Shown here in pieces: positions 41,749 to 61,590 of a stretch of 64,000 bases of DNA. Origin of the DNA: Symbiodinium sp. CCMP2592 (taxonomy: Eukaryota; Sar; Dinophyceae; Suessiales; Symbiodiniaceae). The notes beneath the pieces were generated by a model. The model was not told the origin of the DNA, did not search any database, and saw only the letters and a list, made by a program, of their open reading frames with translations. Position numbers and translations under genes: made by a program. The stretch is from NCBI GenBank assembly GCA_905221615.1, contig CAJNDT010003557.1, positions 1,016,001 to 1,080,000 of the forward strand, given 5' to 3'. The first letter of the stretch is position 1. Every line of letters begins with the position of its first letter.

Positions 41749-42070
41749 GTGCTGGTAAAGCACCCGACAGGGGCAGACTTAGACACCTATGGAGCTGCAC
41801 ATGCCCGGTCAGACGGCCTCCATACAGGTGCCGGGCGGTTCTATGAAGCTCTGACGACGTGGAAGACCCAAACGTGTCCTAACACTGAAGCAATCTGTGC
41901 ATCTATAGATTCCTTGTGCCAAAGAGGGCCTTGCAAAGGTTTCCCGGTCAATCCAGCAGGTCCATCTCAGGGTGCAGCCCCATTAGTTGGGGGTTCAGAG
42001 ATTGTTGCTAAGGCTTTGGCCAGGTTGTGCTCATCTGAACTACCTTGCATGACATCTGATGCTGTACTGC
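41749..42070 (+). CDS. Large exon candidate, unknown product
   Basis: An open frame from after CCCTGGCAG (reads VLVKHPTGADLDTYG, later FYEALTTWKTQTCPNTEA) to a TAG at 42079, inside the family B element that starts at 42071. It has no ATG near the beginning. Longer than the other exons here and without CCCTAAA-type brackets. The nearby spliced-leader-like motif is suggestive. No domain recognised. Confidence 0.35.
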
Positions 42071-42162
42071 AGGGGCCTTAGTACCTATGCTATTTTGGGG
42101 GTTCCTGATGAGAAATATCGTCTACTGGGCCCCAAAACCCTATTGAAATTATAAAGGCGTCT
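42071..42162 (+). mobile_element. Family B element
   Basis: AGGGGCCTTAGTACCTATGC, TTTTGGGGGTTCCTGATG, GGGCCCCAAAACCCTATTG; the right end is diverged. Confidence 0.75.
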
Positions 42163-42411
42163 GCCCGCGGGGGCACGTTTACCGAAGCAGGCTTCTGCAA
42201 GCAAGCAGCTTGTAGCTGGCCTGAAGTCCCATGTAAATCATCAATGTAATGTAGGCCGTTGTTGAAGACAGCTTCGTGGTTCGAATTCAAGTTAGATTCC
42301 GGCCATAAGGAAGCAAGACGACCGGACAACCGGCTACAATTCAAGTTAGGTTCTGGCTATGTAGAAGCAATGCAGGTAACCCATAAACCCTAAACCCTAA
42401 AGGGCCTACAG

Positions 42412-44745
42412 CGGAGACCCGGTTTCGGGCAGCAGGTTCTCCGATCCAGTCGTTCGAGTACCACGCTGGTTCAAACTGGACCGGCCTCGATGCTGGTGGC
42501 GCCCGCCATGTCTTCCTACGCACCCCTGGGAGGCTGGTAATCATGAATCCCCAAAGCGCCCAAACATTTCATGTTGGGTGGGATGTTCCGATCTTAGTGG
42601 TAAGACGGAATCATGGCCTACGAAAATTAGACACTCCAACATGCCCCGTGTTGAAAGAAAAGCCCTGGTTGGGAAATCATCCTTGTAATGACTACTTAGA
42701 CTGAGTGAGTTCTAGGTCCTGTTCAGAACTTAATTTGTTAAAGTTACCATAGTAGGGATCTACAGGAAAAATGGTTTCCCTATTATGGTGGCTTAAACAA
42801 AATTCCTTAGCAAGAACCCAGTGGAGACGCCTTGAACCCCCAACCCTTAAACCCTAAACCCTAATTAAATCATCTACCCCTACACCCCTAAATCCCTAAA
42901 CAGCAAGGCCCTAAAGTCCTAAACCCCTAAACCCAAACCCTCAGAGCCCCTCGGCAGCTGCAAGGCGGAGATGCGGCTGCCGGGCCCATGGTTCGGCGGG
43001 GGCCGAGCTCCCACGGCACCGTCTCGGTCACGGTGACTCTGCTTTTTGTTTTCATGCCTAAGTCCCTACACCCCCTACTCATTAAAGCCTAAAGCCTAAA
43101 CCCCAATCCCTAAAGCCTAAACCCTAAAGCCTAAACCCTAATTCCCTAAAGCCCTTACACCCCCAAATCCCAAGAGCCCGAAAAAGGTGAAGAAGTCCGT
43201 ACCTGCGGGCCTGGCCTCGGGTGGATCTTCCCCCATCCGACGGGCGACTTGCATGAAGAGGGTGATATAGGGGCCTTCGTCATTCGAATAGGGGTTCCTT
43301 TACAGGGGTCCAAAAGGGTCACTATAAGGGATCTATAAGTCTATAAGTGTAGTATGATATGGGGGCCTGAATAATTTGAATAGGGTTTGGTGTACATCAT
43401 ACTGTGAATATAATAAGGAATCGCCAAAATGGGCCCCCATATTGGGTTATTGGGTGCTTTTGGTGGAGTTCTTCGTTTAGAGGTTTTTTGGGGTGATAGG
43501 CGTTTGTTTTTTTCTTGGTGGTTTTGCTATGTGGTTGTTTAAGGGTTTACAGGGTTGGTTAATACGGGCTTAGGGGCTTATATGTCATGTTTTGTGTTTG
43601 TTGGGGTGCTCCTAGGGTTTTATGAGGTTTTTATATCCACAGCCATAACCCCAAATTGAAACGAGCTCACCTCCAAACCCACCAGTCACAGCCAAAGTCG
43701 ACAAAAGGCCACGGCCACGCCGGGATCCTTGGTGGCGGCGACTGGGCAGGCCCAAAGCGCCGCCGACGCTGCTTCGGGCGCACGGGTGGTGAAGCAGACG
43801 GCAGCTGGCTTAGTTTAAGGGCTGAGGGGTTTGGGTTCCAGGGTTTGCTTTACGCTTAGTTCAAGGGCTCAGGGCCGCGGGTTCAGAGCTTAAGGCATGC
43901 AGGCAGAAGTTATGCTTTGCAACTTGGAGTGCTGTTGGCCTTAGCTTATGGCTTCCTTTCAAAACTTCATTCGGCCTGAATCCGGTGGGGCTTTCTATCA
44001 GGATCCTGCACCATTTCAGGTCCATCTCCGGGATCCATTAGTTTTCGGAAACTCCCCTTGGTCATCGAACCCAGCCCTCAACATTCCCTGAGACCCATAG
44101 CTTTAGCACGTTTTGATTTTCAACCCAAATCCTGAACTACCTTTACACCCTACAACTTCCAACCCTCAAACCTTAAACCCTAAAGCTTAAACATTGAACC
44201 CTTCAAGCCGAAACCCCGAAAATCGAAACCCTAGACCCTTGAACCCTACAACCCTAGACCCTTGAACCACAAGCCCTAAACCCTACAGCCCCAACTATCC
44301 AAGGTTGGCACCCCCGTGGCCGCCTCCTCGGGCAAGGCCACCGAGGAATTCTGGGAGAGCTTCGTAAAACAGAACATCAAGACATTGCTAAACGCCAGCC
44401 CCAAATCCGCAAGGCCCAACCCCGAAACGGCCGGAAGCCCAAAATGTTCCAGAGCCAAGGAACCTTCATGTGGGATATCGGAGATTCGATACCACGAACA
44501 TATAATGGCTAAATGACCGGGAATCTTCTCTACAATCTAGGGGTTCTGCGACCCTCCCTAAGCCCCGTACCCTAGACCCTGACCCCAAACCACAAACCCC
44601 AAACCTTTAACATCCCAGACCCTGAATGCTGAACCCCAGAGGCGCGGATGGCGACTTCCACCACACAGGCAGCCTCGAGGCTAGCAGCTGCCTCGCAGCT
44701 TAGGGCCGTGTCCCTCGAAGCCTGGCGAAGCAAAGCAAAGACTGG
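42412..44745 (+). CDS. Exon islands directly upstream of the kinase domain
   Basis: 42412-42532 follows CCTACAG and ends before GCTGG; two frames are open (EYHAGSNWTGLDAGGARHVF or VQTGPASMLVAPAMSSYAP). About 42950-43030 reads LQGGDAAAGPMVRRGPSSH. About 43695-43800 is Ala-rich (SLVAATGQAQSAADAASGAR). 44302-44361 reads GTPVAASSGKATEEFWESF with a GT donor. About 44642-44688 reads GADGDFHHTGSLEA. The last would join the kinase start TDNWST in the way plant-type receptor-like kinases show an ATDNFS-type segment. The low-complexity Ala/Gly/Ser content suggests a disordered linker before the kinase domain. Confidence 0.45.
42734..42801 (+). mobile_element. Family H hairpin element
   Basis: TTTGTTAAAGTTACCATAGT and TATTATGGTGGCTTAAACAAA pair over about 25 bp with five mismatches; the loop is about 18 nt. 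Confidence 0.65.
43356..43446 (-). mobile_element. Family B element
   Basis: ATATGGGGGCCTGAATAATT at the left, ATAATAAGGAATCGCC in the middle, AAAATGGGCCCCCATATT at the right. A partial left end of another copy (GATATAGGGGCCTT) lies at 43263. Confidence 0.7.
44031..44056 (+). mobile_element. Family D right-end fragment
   Basis: GGATCCATTAGTTTTCGG, then AAACTCCCC; only the right TIR remains. Confidence 0.55.
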
Positions 44746-45079
44746 ATGGAATCAGCCCATGAACCCTATACCCTTGTAAAACCCTGAGCCCTATAGCCTA
44801 AACCCCCAAAAGCTAAAGCGCATGTATAACATAGAGATTGCTGTAAAGGCTTCCCAGGGTTTTGGGATGCAGAAGTTTGTGTGGTGCCTCAACCCATATC
44901 ATGTCTGAACTAGACTTCAAACCCGACATCTCAGGCCAGATGCCAAGCCCCAGATATAGATCCCTAGACCCAAACGCAAACCCTAACCCTGAACGCTGAA
45001 CCCTATAGGCCCTGAGCCCTCGACTTGAAATATCAACCCTAACTAGCCAAGGAATATTCTCATGCAGACCTTACTGCAG

Positions 45080-53428
<8,349 letters not shown>

Positions 53429-53990
53429 CGCATACGCCTATGCCCAATATGCTAGTTTAGACTTTGCAGACCATTGCAGACCCTAGACCCCAAACTCTGA
53501 ATTGTATAGGTCTTGAAAGTCTGGACCCTAAAGTCCAAATCCCAATATTCCGAAAAGGAAAAGGATCTGGGGGTTTCGGAATTTCGCAATAATAAGGTTA
53601 AGGGGGCTAGGGCCTACGGGTTGGACAGTTAGGAGCAAGGCTTTGGGGTTCATGGTCTTGGAGCTTTCAAGCATGGGCCGGGTAGAGGGTTTAGTTTGGA
53701 GGGTTAAGGGGTTAAACCTTACTGGTGGCTGTTACGACCTTGGGGTAGTCTAGTCGAGTCTATACTAGGTAATGCACCTTACGTCGCCTTACGTGCACTA
53801 TATCCCCGGTCAGGGTTCAGGAGAGGCGGCTCGAGGGCTTGGGCTTAGGCTTTGGGCAGCATTTGGCGACATTACAGGATTTCGCACCCGCAGATTCTTC
53901 AGTGCTGCAGGGTCTTGCTGGCTTCGGCTGTGGGAGCCTAAAGCCCAAGACAAACCCGAGAGCCTGAACACATTTTGGTGCCTTGTTGTG
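53429..53990. other. Region between the kinase stop and the next gene
   Basis: G-strand TTTAGGG-like DNA at 53595-53720. A possible short first exon (ATG 53772, HLTSPYVHYIPGQ) has no independent support. No promoter motif recognised. Confidence 0.3.
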
Positions 53991-54044
53991 AGGATCCTCC
54001 TACTTAGGGTACTCTATTAGGGTCCCCTGTTTTCGGTAACTCCC
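53991..54044 (+). mobile_element. Family D right-half element beside an exon
   Basis: AGGATCCTCCTACTTAGGGT to CTGTTTTCGGTAACTCCC. It ends 12 nt before the exon start at 54057. Confidence 0.65.
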
Positions 54045-54056
54045 CTCCCCTGGGAG

Positions 54057-57000
54057 GAGTACCCTTACTTGCTTGAGCTGACCTTGGCGACGGGGGCCTT
54101 CGTGGAACTCTCGGACGAGCAGCGAAACTTGGACTTTTCGGGCTTAGGGTTCATGTTTAGGGCCCGCAGCCCTTAACTACGAGCTCTACATAGAAACCTT
54201 TGCGATTGTTGCTCTGGTTCGTGGCTCAGGGTTTTGCATCTCAAGTTTTGGTTCCTGACCCTCGTAATCCAAAGAGCTTGAGCTGGGCCAGAATAGCATG
54301 CAGACTCCAAGTATCCCAAAACCCCAGAAGCCCTCAACCCTTATCAACCCTAAGCCCAAAGCCTTAAGACGCTAATCGATACCGGCCCTGGGCTATTCGG
54401 AGTATTCGGCATGAGCCTTCGGGGTCGTTTTCGTAGCCACGAGAAGCCCAAAGCTCCCGAAACCCTCAGCGTGGCGGAGCTAAGTTCTATAGGCTCAGAT
54501 GAAGCTCTGAGCTCTAGCCACCCTATAATCCTTACAGGCAAACCCTAAGCACCTTAATCTCTGATCCTCAAAACCCCAAATCTAAAGCCTTATAATAGTC
54601 CCTCATTGATCTTCTCCCTAGGCTTTCTGCCGCTGAAGCCCCGAATCGAGGCAAGACGAAGGGCCGTGCCGGGTGGGGAATGTGGCCATACTTGTCAACC
54701 CTGTAGGGTCCACTCTAGAGACAGGCTCTGGAAAGGACACTAGACAAACCAAGCACTGACCAAAGGCCAACATGCCGATGCAAGTTCAGATTTCAGAAAA
54801 ACAGAATCTCTGCCTCAATCCTAAGCCCATTGAGGCTCTAGCTCTACATGGGTTGTGCTGAGTTATGCTCCCTGTTCGGCACCCTCACTGAGAAGCGGTT
54901 TAATTACTGTGATGGCGGCCCAAGTGCGCGGACACTTGCCCTGCCACACCCCCGAACTTGGAATCTTGTAGAGATTCTAGCCGCTCAGGGCTTGATGCTT
55001 TTCGTGGCTTTGGGATTCAGGATTAGCAGGCAAATGCACATCTTCAACTTCCTAGACCCGCCAGCCCAAAGCAGTGCCGCAAGATTCCGGACTCCATCCC
55101 TGCTCGTCTGACACCCGTCCTGCGCAGGGGAGTGCGTGCATCGCGGCGGTGGGCCGAGGGCAGCAGGCAGAGCTCTTTGAGGCCGGAGTGAGCCCATCCT
55201 GTCGAATACTCCACATATATGTTTCCGGGACGTTGGGATAGGTGGAGGACCCAAACCTTAAGCGCACTGCGCATAAACCGAAAGCCAGGGTCCTATGAAC
55301 ACTTGACGTCAGACGCTGTTGGACCCTGAATCCTCTACCGCAACACTGAGTAGACCCTGGATTGTAAGAGTTGTGTTCGGGTACATCAGTTTCCGTCTTT
55401 GTGAGACCCTAACTTTAACGGACAAGGTTGTCACAAAAAGTTGCTACCGTCCGGGTTCCCGGGAAACCTTTGCAAATCCAAATACGTTCTAGCAGGGACC
55501 CCATCGGCCGACTGGCCGTTCCCCGAGTGTTCATATGCAAGGAAAATGGGCGTTTTTTTGAAACCTAAGCCATCCTAAGCCGGTAAATCCTAAGCCCTTG
55601 CTTACAATCCTAAACCCTAAACCCTAAACCAAACCCTTGTAAACCCCGGTAAATCCTTAGGAGCGACTCGAAACCCGGATAAGACGAGATCAGAGGCCTG
55701 GCTGCCGGATGCTCGGATACGCACCTGCGTGTCGCGGAATGCTTTCGAGATCTCCTGGCACCTGGGACATCCTTACCTTGGGTACTGCCCCCACTCAGTT
55801 GGAGAATATTAATAATATAGACATATTAGGACCTTAGTAGTAGCCCTATTGTAGAGTGCTACTGTATGGGGGCCAGTACCCAATCCTTACCAGTATTGCA
55901 GGGCTTCGGGACGTTTAGGGAGGTTTAGGGATGTTTAAATTTTAGAGTGACGCCATGTTTTTGTCATCACTTTGAGCTACAGCTTCAGTACCAAAACCGG
56001 CTTTGCGTAGGGTCCCTGTAAATGCAATATTGGGGTTTGCGATAAGAAGGCTAGGGTGTGCAGGGTTTAGGGATTTACTTGTAGGGCCATACTAGTAGGT
56101 ATATGGACGCTTACCTTTATGCCCAAGGGTCCAAGTATTTGTTAGTCTCTGCCAGTGGGACGTATTTCGACACTGAAAAAGGAGCCCTACGGCGCCCTAC
56201 AGACGTTTGGGCAATCACGCCGGCACACTCTGAATAACAACTCCTACATTTCTTCTCGCCAGACCAAGGGGTTTGTTTTGAGGATCTCCCAATCCCAAGC
56301 CGATAGCACCCAAAGACTTGGGCAGCTTTTCAAGCTGCGCAGCCTTTTGTTGCCGTGTGCATACCGATTCCGGAGCCAATGGAGCTTTGAGCCTGAGCCA
56401 AAGAGCCATAGCTTGGGATCTACTCTCGCCGTACCTGCAAATTTAGGCCCCACAGCCTCAAAAAATGGTTGGAGTCGCAAAAAATCGTTTCGCTGACAGC
56501 TTTTGGCGCCCAAACCCTAACAGTTTCCATAAATCCGAAAAATCAACCCGAACCGGAAATCCCCAAAACCCTATGAAACCCCAAACCCTACAACCTAAAC
56601 CCAAACCCTAAACCGTCGGAAAAAGGAGCTTACAAGATTAAACCTTCCGCAAGGCTTAGGGAGACTCGGGATCCCATCCCGCCGTGCCTTACCGCGCTGG
56701 GAAGCGGCCCGGTGTCTGTGGAGGGCCAGGCGGGGCTTCAGGGGAAGAGGGGGAGAGTTTAGCGTTTAGGGTCTTAGCGCCGGGGTTTAATGTTTATAAG
56801 GTTTACGGAATTTAAATGGGGTTTCGTTTTGGACAACAAAGCACTGCTTTCTCGACCCGAAGGCTCAATCTTTTGAACACACCACCTTGTTTTCAAACCC
56901 TCGAAACACGAAAAGACGAAGCCTACATGCCTGAACCCCAAACTCTTCAAGCAAGAACCATCAAAAGCTCAAGACCCTAAGCCTATAGATTAATGTAGAC

Positions 57001-57371
57001 AAATATATAGCTTTATTCGTATATGTAGATTTTTGCAGATTTATTCGGGAACAGATGTACCAGAAACCATGAGATTCCTGACGTTTCAAGACAAGGCCTA
57101 AACCCAAAGTCTGTTGAGTCGCTAGTCGCTACCCATAGGCTTCATAGTAGTTCCTTTTTGGGATCATCTTATAGGACTAAAACAATGAACCCCAAAAACG
57201 AACTACTATGGCATACTATGGAGCCTACGTAGTCGCTAGGTGGTGGCGGTGAAGACACCCTACGTGCTGCAGCACGGCTCGGAGATCGGTTTGCTCTACG
57301 GCAAGCAGCTGCTGGTCCGCTTCCGCTTCCACGACATGTCCGTCAAGGGCAGCATGAGCCTTTGCCTTTAG
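54057..57371 (+). CDS. Spliced gene of unknown function
   Basis: Exon 54057-about 54135 reads YPYLLELTLATGAFVELS. About 54405-54530 reads RGRFRSHEKPKAPETLSV. A 29-nt exon at 54622-54650 (FLPLKPRIE) is followed in phase by 55128-55181 (GSACIAAVGRGQQAELFE) and 55696-about 55767 (AWLPDARIRTCVSRNAFE). About 56670-56735 reads PCLTALGSGPVSVEGQA. 57240-57371 reads VVAVKTPYVLQHGSEIGLLY, later LLVRFRFHDMSVKG, then TAG. GC donors follow the 54650 and 55181 exons. Exon edges show the usual AG|G. The final TAG may be the true stop or may lie past a GC donor near 57345. No family recognised. It starts after the kinase stop, so it is a separate gene unless the kinase stop is spliced out in some transcripts. 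Confidence 0.5.
55778..55883 (+). mobile_element. Family K element
   Basis: TTGGGTACTGCCCCCACTCA and TGTATGGGGGCCAGTACCCAA form an imperfect TIR. It begins a few nt after exon 55696 ends, and the reading frame of that exon runs into it. Confidence 0.6.
57132..57229 (+). mobile_element. Family J element with 9-bp target duplication
   Basis: Arms CATAGTAGTTCCTTTTTGGG and AAAAACGAACTACTATGGC pair. TAGTCGCTA occurs at 57123-57131 and 57230-57238. The 3' splice site AG of the exon at 57240 is formed by the last base of the right duplication plus the next G. Confidence 0.8.
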
Positions 57372-57477
57372 AGACATACAGAGGGTTATAGAGCATGCTT
57401 CTTAAGATTATTAACATGTTGATTAGACACATGCAGGAGCATCAGAGACTCCATTAAACCAGTCATTGTACAACGTG

Positions 57478-57531
57478 TATATATATATATATAAATATAC
57501 ACATATATATATCTATATATATATATATATA

Positions 57532-57567
<36 letters not shown>
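57478..57567. repeat. (TA)n tract
   Basis: About 90 bp of TATATA with scattered TACA, able to fold on itself. Confidence 0.9.
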
Positions 57568-57570
<3 letters not shown>

Positions 57571-57589
57571 GGGGGCCTTACCCCAGGAT

Positions 57590-57860
57590 CCTACCAACTC
57601 GGCTGCCTCACGATGCCTTCCCACGAGCTTAAGTCCCGCGCTACCTGTGGCGCCAAAGCTCAATCCCTATGCACCCTAAACCCCAGCCCGAAACCCAGAG
57701 CCCGAGGAGCCTTCGCAGCTACATCGCCCAGCCCTCCTCCCCGCAGAGCAGGGCGGGCGCTTCCCCGCAGAACCGGGCGCCAATCGTTCCGGCCTCACCA
57801 GCCGTGGCGCAGCGGAATTCCGGACTGTTCCAGAGATACAGTTCGCGATTTAGAGTCTGT
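57590..57860 (+). CDS. Possible exon islands, Ser/Pro/Ala-rich
   Basis: 57715-57840 reads SYIAQPSSPQSRAGASPQNR, then APIVPASPAVAQRNSGLF, after CTTCGCAG. An alternative frame is also open (LHRPALLPAEQGGRF). Followed by TTTAGGATTTAAG-type intron start DNA. Could be a disordered tail of the preceding gene. Confidence 0.35.
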
Positions 57861-58013
57861 AGCACTGTTTTGGTTTAGGATTTAAGTTGTGGGTTTAGCG
57901 TCGAGTGTTAAATCAGCTTTTCGCTTCGTTTGGTGTTGGATGTAGGGCGCAGGGTTTTCGTTTGGGCGTGAGTGTTCTCAGATTGAAAGCCATCCTACGT
58001 GCATAAACGAAAT

Positions 58014-58093
58014 CCTAAAACCCCCAAAGTAGGCAAAATTATGGCCCAATACCCACAAAAGCGCCTTGATTCTACATACTTTGGGGGTCCAGG
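58014..58093 (-). mobile_element. Family A hairpin element, copy 10
   Basis: CCTAAAACCCCCAAAGTAGG to ACATACTTTGGGGGTCCAGG. AT is present on both sides instead of TA. Confidence 0.8.
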
Positions 58094-58188
58094 ATGGTCT
58101 CGTTTGCTTCTTCCCGGGTTTGTTTACAGACGGGCCGATCCCGAGGCCTGTGTTTTTGCATACCACTGGTATTGCATGGCTGCGTAAC

Positions 58189-58276
58189 ATGAGAGCCTAA
58201 ATAACTGCCTATACTTGTTGCAATTGGAGTATAGTGGGCCCCAAAACCCTATTCAAGTTATTGAGGCCCTTATATT
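58189..58276 (+). mobile_element. Family B element, shortened
   Basis: CATGAGAGCCTAAATAACTG, AGTGGGCCCCAAAACCC and TTGAGGCCCTTATATTA. The left tip is mutated. Confidence 0.75.
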
Positions 58277-60390
58277 ATTTGTTTATCAGGTATGGAACTG
58301 GAGTTGCAATATGCATGCATGTTTTCGAGTGAGTCAGTTTGTACGAAAGGGGGGACCGTCTAGCTCATACAGATGCAGCGCTGTGTGTCACCCTACTGAA
58401 CCATACTCTTTGCGTGTACTTCCTGGCATGCTTTCACTACGTATTTCAGAACACGGGCTGTGTTCGCATGCTCCAAGTTCTAAGTTACGGATATATGTTA
58501 CTTGAGAGATCGGGATGAGAACCCACTGGTTCAAAGCCGCAGATGTTTGAGCATGTTTCTGCATGTAGGCTCCCGCTAGAGTCCTTTGTTCCAAAATACC
58601 TGCCCAGCACCGTGTCAACCGCGGTAGGAACCTCGGAACCCGAGGTGACTTGTCGCGATTGCTTTCATCCCCTTGGATTACATAGACCTTATGGCATGAC
58701 TTACATTCAAACGCGGTACCGTTCAGTCGGAATGCAGAGACTCAACCCGAAAGCTGATGGAAAGGTTCGAAGGTGTCGGTAGGCTTGATCCCGCGGCTCT
58801 TGCATGACCAAAATGGTTTCGGGTCTTACAGACCGGAGTGTAGCCACAGATTGTGCAGGAGGTGCATTATCAAAGTTGGCATCCGAACCTGGAGAGAAAA
58901 GGAGCTTGCGAAGCCCTGAAGCCGAAACGTATCCTAAATCCCAAACCCTTTATCCAACACTACCTGCAGGTAAACCACAAATCCCACATCATGTATGCCT
59001 CGTGTAGGACCCAGCAGTGGCTACCCGCATGCTGCGCAGTCCGGCTTCCTGCCTCTGAAAAAACCTTCTGCTGAGGTTTAAGGATTAGTCTCTGAGTTTC
59101 TGGGTATCGGGAATTAGGTGTCTTTTTTGTCGAGGCGTTTGAGTTCGATTTTGGACCCGGACTTTCGGTTTGGGTTAGATCTCAGCACATCCCAACGTCG
59201 CTCGAGAGCATGGGCGACCCATAGCAGGATTCAGTTCTAAACTGGAGACTGGCTGCAGGAATTGCAGGTTTGGCGCAGAACGGGCCGCAAGCGCTTGCAA
59301 TTAGAAGCTCGATGCAGCACTGTTACTATGCAACTACTCCCTGTCGGCCTAGGAGAACAGCAAAGATGGTTCAAGGCGCCTGAACCTCCAAATTGCCATA
59401 AATTCTGAACCCCGGAACGCTAACCCATAAACCCTAGAGACAACAGACCCTGAGCCGCTGAATCCTAGACCCTAAACCCCATCAAGCCTTCGAGACTCCA
59501 GATCCTGAGCCCAGGAACTCCGGTATCGGGACAGGCCTCGGTAAGGGGTGCCAGCACCCGACGAACGCGGGTGTCTTGGCACGCCCTGATACAGGGGCCG
59601 TAGAGGTAGAAATAAGGCTTGTAGAGACATACCTAGGGGCCTGCTTTGAGAGGGTTTTGTTGTAGGAATGTACGGGCCTTATTGCTTGGTTTATATGAAT
59701 GTGTGGGCCGTCTTAACTAGAACAGGGGTTTCCCACATACTACCGGGGCTTCATCACCTTGAATAAGGGGTTTCATACCTCAAAATTAGACTAGTGAAGC
59801 CCAAAACCCCACCCGAAACGGTGGATGAAAGTCCTAGACCTGATGTCCGCCTAAAGTCCGAAAGCCCCAGGCCTTAAGACCCTGAACCCTAAACCCCAAA
59901 CCCTGAACTCTAAACACCGAGGCTAAGCTTGCAACCCTAAGAGTTCCCAGGACCGGAGCAATCCGTCCTTCACAGGCTCCTTCATCGAGGACCGAATTCG
60001 TTATTTCGAGCTTGCAGGGTTGAAGGTCTGAGTTTTTCGAAACATGGGGTTTAGCATAAGCCTTGCTTCGCCAGTTGCATCTGTATCGAGCTGACCCGCA
60101 TGTCGAGGGTCCACTGCAAGGACAAGACTGACCGATCTCATATGTGTATATGTTGGCTTGTAATATTAAAACCAAAAATACTACAAATAATACAACATGA
60201 TAAAGCTGATGATCAGAATAACATGTACACCATGACTGTACCTAGACATCTGGGCCTTCTCGCCTTTGGACTCCGGCCGTTCTGGGCCCTAGCGGTACGT
60301 CCTCGGTAGCTGAAGTATTGCAAGCACGACGACAGACTGTCGTCTGATTGCTGATTCCAGCCCGTGCACCAACTACTTAACTACTTCCTA
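58277..60390. other. Long stretch without a supported gene
   Basis: Several 60-110 codon ORFs (58215-59074, 59834-60175) have no motifs or splice brackets. CCCTAAA-type DNA occurs at 59400-59480 and 59880-59910. A degenerate B-like segment (ACAGGGGCCGTAGAGG) lies at 59583. Confidence 0.35.
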
Positions 60391-60468
60391 CCTGGACCCC
60401 AAAAGTACGTAGAATAATATCCTTTCAGGGTATTGGGCCATTTTTTTATCTACTTTGGGGGGTTTAGG
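60391..60468 (+). mobile_element. Family A hairpin element, copy 11
   Basis: CCTGGACCCCAAAAGTACGT to TACTTTGGGGGGTTTAGG. It ends 31 nt before the exon at 60500. Confidence 0.8.
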
Positions 60469-60499
60469 TGTACGTCGATCGGGTGAGAAGACTGTAAAG

Positions 60500-60554
60500 G
60501 TCCAAAGTCAGCCGAGCTATGCGCAGGACATGGAGTTCCGCACCAGCATTCCAG
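60500..60554 (+). CDS. Exon candidate
   Basis: After GTAAAG; reads VQSQPSYAQDMEFRTSIP, with a GC donor after ATTCCAG. The frame stays open to 60614 (Gln/Ala-rich), so the 3' edge may be further right. Next exon unknown. Confidence 0.45.
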
Positions 60555-60753
60555 GCGTCCCGCAGGCGCAGGCGCAGGCAGGCAGTGTCCAAGCACTTCC
60601 TGCAAGTCCAGCTTGAAACCTGCAAGACTCCCTCGGCTCATTGCGACACTCTAAACCCTCAACCCCCCAAGCTGTCTAAAAAGGGAGTCCTACATGCTGA
60701 TGCCTCAGCCGAAGCCCGATAGTCCAAGCCCAAGCGAGGCTAAGCCCTGCCTC

Positions 60754-60835
60754 AACCCGGAATAACCTACCTTTTTAAGGACTTATATAAGGAAATCATA
60801 ATCAGGAACCCTAAAAAGGTAGGTTATTCAGGGTT
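60754..60835 (+). mobile_element. Family I element
   Basis: AACCCGGAATAACCTACCTT and AAAGGTAGGTTATTCAGGGTT form a TIR of about 27 bp around a 28-nt centre. Confidence 0.75.
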
Positions 60836-60890
60836 AAGGTGACCCAACTTGCCTCTCTAGGGACCATCCATTACGGTCTCTATATCCGTA

Positions 60891-60896
60891 TCTCCA

Positions 60897-60929
<33 letters not shown>

Positions 60930-61031
60930 GTGTGTACATATATGTATATGTTCGTATGATCATACATATCCGCTTACAGAGGTTTGAATGAATATGTATG
61001 TATGCACATATATATATATATATATATATAT
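60891..61031. repeat. CT and TA microsatellites
   Basis: (CT)n at 60896-60928 and (TA)n at 61009-61031, with ATGTATGTATG-like DNA between. Confidence 0.85.
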
Positions 61032-61339
61032 GCACATTCATATATGCAAGAAAATAAGTATACCATAAACATTCTCCAACTGTTGCAGAGTGACTGAGTG
61101 GGGCAGTCTCCAAACCATACCTACCAGCCTCATTCCTCAAGAGGCGATCCTGTCTACTCTTCAAGCTCAGGTGCTGAGCCCAGGGATAACACCGAATCTA
61201 AAGCGCATTGCACCCAATCCCTGTGGATGCGCGACCTCTGAAGTCCCTCAATCCCTGTATCTCAATGTAATTCGTGCGTCCGGAAAGTCGAAATCGACAC
61301 CGGGAAGCCTGAAGCAAGCGGAACTGCGCAGTTAATTTT

Positions 61340-61560
61340 AACCAAGTTGGGGAATGTCAACTGTTTTGGTTCTTGGAATCCCCTTCAAGATGAAAGCTGT
61401 CAGTTTTTGGGCCCCGAAGCTGGTGATCCTGTCGAGGCTGCGCCACGAAGTACCGTTGCTGCAACCAGCGGCACTAGTGCCGCCAACGCTGTCGCACCGC
61501 CTGTGGTGTGTCTGGAGCTTTGGGGAGACCAGGCGGGCCATACCATATCTTCAGTGGTAT
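61340..61560 (+). other. Open frames of uncertain status
   Basis: Two overlapping frames of about 100 codons (one with AAPRSTVAATSGTSAANA) run into a poly-C tract. No brackets and no partner exons, so I leave them unassigned. Confidence 0.25.
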
Positions 61561-61564
61561 ATCT

Positions 61565-61590
61565 CCCCCCCCCCCCCCCCCCCCCCCCCC
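61565..61590. repeat. Poly-C run
   Basis: A run of 26 C. The G-strand could form a quadruplex; the length may be unreliable in any assembly. Confidence 0.85.

Noticed and set aside
61565-61590. Functional i-motif or quadruplex element
   Set aside because: A single homopolymer run with no conserved context; run length may be a sequencing artefact.
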